From contig JABSTR010001672.1 in assembly GCA_013339765.2 (NCBI GenBank), forward strand, positions 269,041 through 333,040: 64,000 nucleotides of DNA, in the 5' to 3' direction. Below, piece by piece: positions 56,396-64,000 of the stretch (the first letter of the stretch is position 1; each line of letters opens with the position of its first letter). The translations under genes were made by a program, and so were the position numbers. Source of the DNA: Haemaphysalis longicornis (lineage: Eukaryota; Arthropoda; Arachnida; Ixodida; Ixodidae). The notes below the pieces were generated by a model. It was not told where the DNA came from, ran no database searches, and saw nothing but the letters and a program-made list of their open reading frames with translations.

Positions 56396-56680
56396 AAAGC
56401 GAAGTCTTTTTGTCCTCACTGATGGCGACCGTCAACACCAAAACGCATTGCAGAAAAGCCAACTTTCTCTGACGATGATGATGATCGCGGGTGCAATGAT
56501 AGATGGTTGAAACGCAAAGCTTTCTCTGATAGAAAGCCAATGTCTTCGAAGTCGAAAGTCAAAGTCCAAATTTCCAATCGTTACGCCCAAAACACACTGC
56601 AGGAAAGCCAACTTACACAATGGGTTTTCACAAAAGCACATCAAGCGCAGGTGCACAGCCAACACCTTATCCCTAGACGA
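56390..56680 (-). mobile_element. S2 3'-part fragments, two further copies
   Basis: A second copy (about 56390-56465) has TTGGCTTTTCTGCAATGCG, GGTCGCCATCAGTGAGGAC and GACTTCGCTTTAAAATTC on the minus strand. A third (about 56540-56640) has CATTGTGTAAGTTGGCTTTC and CTGCAGTGTGTTTTGG. Neither keeps the tRNA-like head. GATGATGATGATG lies between them. Confidence 0.7.
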
Positions 56681-59080
56681 TACCCCAGAGTGGGTACATG
56701 CCAAACACTTCAAGAAGATCACCATCATCAAAGTCCAAACTCAGACGACAACGAACGAATCCCTCACGAGACTGGAGTTTGATTCGACTCGGTTGGCGGC
56801 GGAAGGAGGCTTCGCGTTTCAACCATCTTTGCCGTTAGACGAAGGGGGCTCTGATTTTTTTGGTTGATATCGTTTCGTGAAAGATTAGGTGGATATGACC
56901 TGACAAACCGGGTCACGTAAGGGGTCATTCCCTTTATTTCGGTTGGCCAGTTTCGTGTCAGACAAACCCAAAGCGCCCGACAGCTGTGTTAGGCAGGTGG
57001 GCCGGAAAAGTGCGGCCCGAACTTCTTCTGTGTTTACGTGTTGGTTAGTAACTTTCATTTTTTACCTCCCCCCTCCCCCACACTGTTACTGCAATAAAAA
57101 ATCCGCACTAAATTCAAGCGCAACTCGTCCTGCAAGCTTATAATCCATGTTTAATTTGCGTTGGATTTTGTCAGCCTCAGCCAATCGCAACGAGCTGCCC
57201 ATAATACGTCATAAGTTCAGTGCGGAAAAGCAGATGTTGGGTCGCATGCGAGGAAGCACTTTTTTACGCTTTATATAGCTCATGTGAGGGAAGTTTGCGT
57301 TGAAAGTGATGTCAGTGTTATTTTAACGAGGCAATCTTTCGAATGTACCAAACTAGCATTTTGCCTTCATGATCCCATTGAAGAACGGATGAAGGAACTT
57401 AGCGAGTTGCGTCTACAACCACTTTATTATGCCTGTGCTACACGGCCGTTTCTAAGGACTTCCGAATGCCTTCGAATCAAATGTCTATCAGTGCCCCCTC
57501 GTAAGTACATAGGGCGAGCTTGTAAGTGAGCGTTCGACTATCAATCGAGAGTTGACTTGTAGCACAGCAATTACACGGGCTCATACAATAGAGACCCTTC
57601 CCGTACCATCCACATCAAACATGGAAAAAAAAAAAAACATTCCAACTGCATGTTTCGATTTCACATCAAAAGGCAATGTAAAAAAAGTAATTACACGAGA
57701 TAATTAGACCAGAAAATAACTCAATATGAACACACAAGATCTGAAACTCGTTCTGGCGTCTGTGGCTTTTGTGTATATTTGAGAGGTTGCATTTTATATT
57801 TTATATTTCCATTGTTGAATATTACCGTTAATTAGGATTGTCATATCTTCTACAGCACACAGTGGTACAAGTTAAGTTACCACCGTGTACTGCAAAACAC
57901 AAAAGTACAACCTCCCCCCCTACAAACACACCACCTTCCGCGCATGCATCCGGCTGCCAAAGAAACAAAACTGATCTTTATCGGTTCAAACCTAGTTCTG
58001 GGTTTTACGACAGGCTTTTATTGGTTGCTGGTTTGCTTGTAGCTGCCTCGTCCCGTCCCCTGTGGTTCCTCTGTTGTAACATTGCGCAATTCCAGATAAT
58101 GGAGAACCAACTAGCCCCTTTCGTCGTTCTTTTGCAAATACAATGTCTACAAGTTCCTTTAATGTCTATTTTGGGGCTAGTACTCGAAGAATTTACTCCG
58201 GTCTCTCTTCCTTGCACATACACAACGCAGACAAACACACAAGCACATGCTTATGCCGGCGAGTCCACCCTGCTATTTCTGGCAGTTCGACTTGTCATGC
58301 GGAGAGTATACCCCTAATGATGCGGAGCAGGATCGAGAGTTTAAAATAAATGAAGACTGAGATGGCTACGAAGGCTGCGCACGAGACTGACTCGATGGAG
58401 ATTACCCAAATGCATTACGACCAGGGAGCGTGCTTCGCTTGCGAACTTTCATTGCGCGGGCACAGTCGTGGCAGTGGAATCTCCGACCGTACAACGAAAA
58501 GCGGAGGGCACAGCGGTAGCGCCTGAGGTACACCGCCCGAAATCCTATAGATATTGCCTGTTCTACCCCGGAATTAGATATGTTTATACTGCCTCCGTTG
58601 CATACACGTTGCTGCAAAAAAAGGTCCCTAATTCTGCATTTACTACCAGCGAACTTCTTATTTCTCAGCCCAGAAATAACACCGCAGGAGGCCAGGTGCC
58701 AGAGTCGACGCGACTCCTCTTCCCACCACATGAGCCAGAACGAACGACACCGGCAGTTCTAACAAAGGTTGCCACAGCAGCACACAAAATATAAACACAC
58801 AACGATCGCTGTTCTCTGCAGGAGAGAGCTCGCATATGTCCTTTCTTAATACTACCAGTGCCGCAAAGGCACCCATCGCTGCAGGGTACGCTATTGACTA
58901 GCACAAAGCGCCGAACAACGAAAGACGACGCAACAATCAAACGACACCACGGCAGAGCCGCGCAATCGCAACAACGATGTCGCCGCAGAGACACAACCGC
59001 AGTGTCTGCGTGCACGCGCGGCTCGAGACGAGGAAGAAGCGGCACGGTTAACCGAGAATAACCTATACCGATGAACCTGT
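56681..59080. other. No gene recognised
   Basis: AT-rich with poly(A) near 57624-57636. Frames of up to 159 codons (57838-58317) and 109 codons (minus, 58731-58402) show no domain that I recognise. Confidence 0.4.
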
Positions 59081-59610
59081 GCCGCAATGCACCGCGTGTC
59101 TCCTTCTCAGCGCATACTTACCAACAGCGAAGCGGCCTCTTTCCTCGCCGCGCACGCGGCAGTTCTCAAGCGTAAATCACACCGCCGGTGGCTCTCGATC
59201 GTCCTCCCTCCGGTCGTATATTTTAAAACTGCAGGCGCCACTTTGAGGGAGCCCCGCGCCGTCACGTACACATGCGTAGCAGCGCCGGCAGGAGCGCGGA
59301 GGACGGGATGAGCCTCGGCCAGGTCGGTTGTTGCTCCGCGGCGAAGCATCCCGCTTCCTTTGTGTCGGGCGCCAAACCGCGCGGCGATCCCAGCGACGTA
59401 CACGGAGCCGTCTCCGTCGTGGGTTATAATAACGACTGGAGGAACATGACGGACATGGGGAGGGAGCACAAACAAAACCCGAAACGTCGTTATTCAGGGC
59501 CCTGGCGTCTGGTATAGCAGATGGTCCATGCTCTTGTTTCGGGACACCCAGCCGAGCTAAGAGAGGTCAAGTGAGGACGAGAGCAACGCCGCCACCGCCG
59601 GAAGCCGCCA
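59081..59610. other. CpG-rich block
   Basis: CpG dense, with overlapping frames on both strands (122 codons minus, 81 codons plus). It may belong with the promoter-like motifs just downstream. Confidence 0.35.
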
Positions 59611-59624
59611 CGTGCGCGAAGGAA

Positions 59625-59705
59625 GCACTGCGCATGCGTGCGGCTGCAACGAACGTAAAGTTTCGCGTATAAAAGCAAAAGTCGCGTTGTTAGTCCTGAT
59701 TGGAC
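59625..59705 (+). promoter_or_regulatory. Possible core promoter: NRF1-like word plus TATA box
   Basis: CTGCGCATGCGTGCGG (about 59629-59644) resembles an NRF1 site and lies about 25 bp before TATAAAAG at 59668-59675. GTTAGTCC follows about 24 bp downstream, an initiator-like position. No coding frame downstream supports a gene. Confidence 0.25.
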
Positions 59706-59718
59706 GTCTCAGGATTGC

Positions 59719-60172
59719 TTAAAGAGACTCTGCAACGCATACGATAAACGCTCTCACTCTTTCCTTTTCGTCTGACAGCACTGAGGAAGGTATAGCTATC
59801 GCCAACACGGAACGGCATTTTGTGATTTGCTCACCGCAAGAAATATGCCTACCGTTTCTACTTTGCTTTTGTGGCTTTCTTTTGAAAGTGGCTATAGAAT
59901 CCGTTAATTGCTGCAACTGAAGGAAAGCGGCCAATACCCCGCTACATCGCTGCAATGACGTAATTCGAGCGGTAGAAGGAGACCAAGACCGGGAAAGAGA
60001 GAGAAACCTTTTGAGCAAGTTTCTAGGTTATCTGATGGGCATAGAGCAGTAATTTTCAACTGAAGTACTTTGCGACCCTCTAATCTAAGTACTGGATGTG
60101 CTGATTGACTAGGTTCTGCAAACATTTAATATTTCCAAAATGGTTGAAAAAATGGTTGCAGGGTCCGTTTAA
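59719..60172. mobile_element. MITE-like element with short inverted ends, about 454 bp
   Basis: The left end TTAAAGAGACTCTGCAAC and the right end GTTGCAGGGTCCGTTTAA pair with three mismatches over 18 bp. TTAA-type ends of this form are common in tick MITEs. No coding capacity. Confidence 0.55.
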
Positions 60173-60815
60173 CTGGATTTGCCAACGTTGACCAGCACGT
60201 CGCGTTCCCTCCGCCGCGCAGACGCAGCCTCGATGCGCCGATAACCACGCAGTTTGTGGCCCATAACTCGGGCGGGACTTAGACGATCGCGCTTATCGAC
60301 CACTACGGACGGTGACGATGGAATGCCCGAACTGCTCACTGAGAAGGATCCAGTAAGAGGCGGTCTCGCTCGAAGCAGTGACGTCACTGGTGAAGCACCA
60401 ATCAGTAAGGAAGTAATCAGTGCTTTGCCTCCACGCCTGCAATAAAGCGGCGCGATTAACAGATTAACGGAACAGCAAAATTACGTTTATTGGTAGCAGC
60501 TTTTGTCAGGGACGCCAATGCCATAACGTAGTCACTGTGACGTCATAGGGCCGGCGCAATAAACCGAATGGTGATTCGCCACTACTTCAACTGTATTCCG
60601 TATTATCTAAATTAGTTGCTCCAAGTTTGCTTTAAAAGTGGCCGCCTGTTATTGCGACGACGTGGCAATCTTTCGAACGAATCGGCAAACGTGTATTTTG
60701 TCCTTATAATCCCTTTAACGCTCCCGGCGCCTGACAAACAACAGGATTTTGGTATTCGAATACATATATGTATTCGAACACCCTTCCCTTGATGGGTGGC
60801 CGCTCCAAGACACGG
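60173..60815. other. Unassigned; two TGACGTCA octamers
   Basis: Octamers at 60379 and 60538. GTGTATTTTGTCCTTATAATCC and CTTTAA near 60690-60720 resemble the right end of the 53.1 kb repeat-like segment. Confidence 0.4.
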
Positions 60816-61044
60816 TGACGTCAGTGACGTCAGTGCAAGCTGTATATAGTGGGCCTCCTCGATTTACCAGTCCTGGACGGTCCGCGGGCACTCCGAGGAC
60901 TGCGTTCGGACCGGGAGCCCCATAGGAATACATGGGAAAATCGAGCGCCGGGTCCCGTCTCGGGCAGTCCGCGGACGACCCGGGACTGATAATCGAGGAG
61001 GCCCAGTGACGTAAGTGCAAGCTGCAGCTTGCACTGACGTCACT
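60816..61044. repeat. CRE-like palindromic locus
   Basis: Two adjacent TGACGTCA octamers (60816 and 60825) are followed by GTGCAAGCTG. On the other side of a MITE, 61005-61044 is a 40 bp palindrome with one mismatch, AGTGACGTAAGTGCAAGCTG facing its complement, including TGACGTCA at 61035. Confidence 0.85.
60851..61004. mobile_element. 154 bp MITE inside the CRE-like locus
   Basis: The left end GGGCCTCCTCGATT, CAGTCC and GTCCGCGG matches the right end read on the other strand over about 40 bp, with several mismatches. AGT flanks both ends (60848-60850 and 61005-61007), a possible 3 bp duplication. Confidence 0.7.
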
Positions 61045-61084
61045 ATAGCGGCCATCTTGAAGCACTGCTTGTACGGTGATAGAG

Positions 61085-61210
61085 CACTGCACGGGCTCGG
61101 GCTGACCCGAAATCCCTGGCCCGAAGCATCCACCGGCGGGCCCGGGCCGGGCTCGGGCTCGAAGCCATGGGCCCGGGCTGGGCTCGGGCTTATATTTATG
61201 GGCCTGGCCG
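61085..61210. repeat. GGGCTCGGGC-rich repeat
   Basis: Multiple GGGCTCGGGC and GGGCCCGGGC words with GAAGCCATGGGCC between them. A GC-rich dispersed repeat remnant. Confidence 0.6.
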
Positions 61211-62155
61211 ATAATACTTCAGACGTGAAGTGTAAAAAGAGCATTAAAAGGAATGTCCTGAGCTTATTTCCACGCGCGTCTTGATGTCAGTTCACTGCAT
61301 TATTCTAAAAATGTGTTTTGCTAGGTCTCATGGTAACTGCACTGTAGTTTTAATGACATTTCATGTACTGCATCAAAATTTTAAACTTTGGAGTATAACA
61401 TATCAAAGATACGATAACAAGGAATGCCGCAGCGGGGAAGGGATTAATTCGGACAAACCGGAACTCTGCACCTATGTCTATGCACAGGGTCGTGTACCAC
61501 GACCTTAAATGTAACCGTACTGAATTTATATAGACATTTGCTGAGAAAGACCACAGCCACAATCTACGGCATATCATGTACAAGAAAGATAAGCTTCGCA
61601 CCAACTAGGGCACACAAAAGTTGACACACCAATTTCAAGACATCCTTGATGAACACCTTACCGTAATCAGATTAATTCAGGGAAGCCCTTCGATTCATGT
61701 ATTTAAAGAAAAAAGGTTCATGCCTACCTTCTACAAATCCAACACTAAATTCACATACTCTGAGTTCCTACTCCCATTATATGCAACTCAAGCGTACTGT
61801 ACTTGCTTCTTCATATTTATGTAATAACTCTCTATAAGATACTCATTCAATTTTTTACGTACCAATCTTCTCAATGTACTTATGTTCAGTGTCCAATGGC
61901 AGAACATTTGTATTTCTCAATGGCAATGTATGTTTTGTTTTCTTTCTTTTTTTTTTCCTTAACCAACGAATGTTCATGTATGAACGGTTATTCATGTGTG
62001 TGGTGCGCTCGTCCTGTTCTCTCCTCTCTGTGTGTCATCCTTCCGCGCAATTCTCGTGGCATTTCGAGCGGGGAATCGGCGCTTTGTCAGGCCTTCTGTT
62101 GCCTTTACGCCAGTCCCCCAGGCAACTTGTATCTTTTTTTGTTGCCTGAAATAAA
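61211..62155. other. AT-rich, nothing recognised
   Basis: Short frames of up to 119 codons, no domain. Confidence 0.4.
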
Positions 62156-62228
62156 TTTCTAGCGGCTGCCGTGGCCGGGAATCGAAATACCATGCTTGAA
62201 AAACAGCACCGCAGGGCAACCACTGCAG
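62156..62228 (-). mobile_element. tRNA-derived SINE head fragment
   Basis: The minus strand carries TTTCGATTCCCGGCCACGGC and AGCCGCT, the B box and linker of Ruka-type SINEs. The preceding CAGTGGTTGCCCTGCGGTGC may be the decayed A box half. Confidence 0.5.
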
Positions 62229-62579
62229 GTACAATATTTCAATGCGTATTGATGTCGCGTTTCAAAGGTGGATTGGAACGCGGCACCAAAACTTTCACCA
62301 CACCGACGGTAGCATTACGCTCCAGAAAGGGCTCTGGTGAAGTCACACACAAGCTATGTATAGTCGAATTTTGGAATTGAGTGAATACGAATATTAGCTA
62401 AAAAAATATCTCGCAAGTAATTCCATTCACACGTACCACTCTCAATCCGCAATAAAATGCCTGTTGGTAAAATCTTCGTCACAATGTTTACCCCCGTGCG
62501 GAACTTCGAGTTCCGTATATTCATTCTTCAGTGCTAATTTTTCAGATCTACATTATGTTTACCTGTCGATACCAGCTAG
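62229..62579. other. Nothing recognised
   Basis: AT-rich spacer. Confidence 0.4.
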
Positions 62580-63095
62580 TAATACGTCAGCATGTCGAAC
62601 CAAAAACGATTATTCGAACATTTTGAATATTTGGATACCTTCGAATATTTCATACTAATTTATCGGGAGAATATTGACTACAACACCCGTAATATCGAGG
62701 CATCCGACTACTAACAAATGACAATATTCCAGATATGACGTCAAAGCAAATGTGCTAGGTATTCGCTAGTTTCGAATATTCGATGTCTTCGATACCTCCG
62801 AAAATTCGACATTGCCTGTAATACGGCAGCCTGTCGAGCCAAAACCGAATATTCAAATATTCCGAACATTGGATACATTCGAATATCCTACACTGAATTC
62901 CCGGGTGGAATATTCACCAGAATACCCGTAGTGTCGAGGCATCCAACACGGACAAATGAGATAACATTCGAGACATGAAATCAAAACAAATTTGATATTC
63001 GCTAGTCTCGAATATTCGATGTCTTCGATACCTTCGAATATTCGATATTAAATTCTCGTACCCAATATTCACTAGCCCATGCCGAGGCAACCGGA
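62580..63095 (+). repeat. Tandem repeat, about 239 bp unit, two and a fraction copies
   Basis: TAATACG-CAGC-TGTCGA-CCAAAA starts at 62580 and 62819, and TGTCGAGGCATCC or ATATCGAGGCATCC recurs with the same 239 bp shift. Each unit ends with TCGAATATTCGATGTCTTCGATA and is dense in the palindrome TTCGAATATTCGA. A third partial unit with a deletion reaches about 63095. Confidence 0.85.
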
Positions 63096-64000
63096 CCAGC
63101 ACAGCGGCAACCAGATCCAAGCAAATGGAATATCGTGGTCTTGGAAGAAGCAATCGAACCGGGAACGTCGACTCAAGGGCACACACTCGCACAACCCGCT
63201 CCATCTAACGTTCGAGCAGCACACACAACGCACAGCGGCGCACGCCGAACGGCGCGCGTGCACGCCGCCATTTCGTTGCCTCGTTGCGGCGGCTGCGAAC
63301 CAAGCAGGCGGCTTTTCATCGGCCGCGGGCGCCTCGCGCTCGGCAGCTCCCGGCAGAACCGTTCCGGCAATTTCTCGGGTGTCTGGCCGTGCCGCCCGCG
63401 GCCGGGAAATCATTATCGACGCCGCCGCACGACTGCCCACCGACGGGCAAGGGGCGAAGGAAAATTCTCCGATGCCAAAAGGAGCTGCCTGTTGACCGAC
63501 GGCCGGCTCGCCGAGTAGGCTCAGGCTGCTACGTCGCCGTTTATCGAGACCCCAACTTCTTGATTTGCACTTTTGAATGGCGCTAAAATACGGAAATATG
63601 CGCGCACGCAACTGGTCCGCCGCCCCACCCCCCTATCTCTTCAGAACACACAGATCCACACCAGCACCAGGAACTACTGGCCCCCCTGCACATTAACCCG
63701 TTGATGCCCAGTGTTGCTCAGGAACAACAACTCAAACAATATTTTTTTCCCTCGCTCGTTATGCTTTTTTTTTCAACATTTAACACAATCTATTGACAGA
63801 CAAAGGATCCCGGATCTCAAAAAAAAATTCCCGCATTTCCCCGAGGGGAAGAATGTGAAAGTGCGAATGCAGGATAGGAGGTGAATTTGCGCGATTCGGT
63901 AATGTTCGCGAAAGAGAGATCACTCACACACACACAATACAAAGAAAGAAAGATGCATTTATTCACAGACACCTATTTGTGTTGTCGTTGTACTTGATTG
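63096..64000. other. CpG-rich then AT-rich, no gene recognised
   Basis: CpG is dense from about 63180 to 63530, with frames open on both strands up to 179 codons (minus, 63611-63072) and no domain. The end holds poly(T) near 63763-63773 and a short CACA run near 63924. Confidence 0.4.

Overview
This window looks like intergenic or intronic nuclear DNA of a hard tick (Ixodidae, probably a metastriate such as Rhipicephalus, Dermacentor, Hyalomma or Amblyomma). The basis is about ten copies of the tRNA-derived SINE known from Rhipicephalus as Ruka: tRNA-like A and B boxes, a shared 3' body, and a tail of AATC repeats. RTE-type and RNase H-bearing LINE fragments of tick type, many short inverted-repeat (MITE-like) elements, and long simple repeats agree with this. 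I found no tRNA, rRNA or CRISPR locus and no confidently identifiable host protein gene. Every reading frame I can assign to a family belongs to a dead retrotransposon. Long frames in CpG-rich stretches are most likely compositional.

Layout. 0-5 kb: CAT repeats, a Tigger-like terminus, a CpG-rich stretch, an RNase H-type LINE fragment (3.3 kb) and an RTE 3' end (4.2 kb). 5-15 kb: a truncated SINE, a long CT microsatellite, hairpins, GACA repeats, an old SINE and an inverted-repeat element near 13 kb. 15-25 kb: two copies of a dispersed repeat called family B here, a young SINE (16.3 kb), a SINE split by a foldback MITE (17.4 kb), a 450 bp GTGA/GTGGGTGA minisatellite, a hAT-like element, a reverse transcriptase scrap, and a family A repeat interrupted by a SINE (21.8-22.6 kb). 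25-33 kb: dispersed repeats, tandem dimers, and a 5'-truncated LINE (30.66-32.10 kb) inserted into a second tRNA-derived repeat, called S2, followed by a small hAT-like MITE. 33-45 kb: Tigger-like and other MITEs, two further LINE remnants, microsatellites and a degenerate GAGTGCGAGTGA minisatellite. 45-64 kb: a foldback element carrying a family A segment, a family A copy, a PIF/Harbinger-like MITE, an RTE end, a cluster of S2 fragments, a MITE inside a CRE-like palindromic locus, and a 239 bp tandem repeat.

The most informative content is the insertion record. Three nested insertions can be read from target-site duplications, and two of these also have related uninterrupted copies in the window that act as empty sites. 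A second signal is the octamer TGACGTCA, which I count 15 times where about one is expected by chance; many of the copies lie inside repeats. Names such as family A, family B, S2 and FB are working labels for this window. All similarity statements were made by eye.
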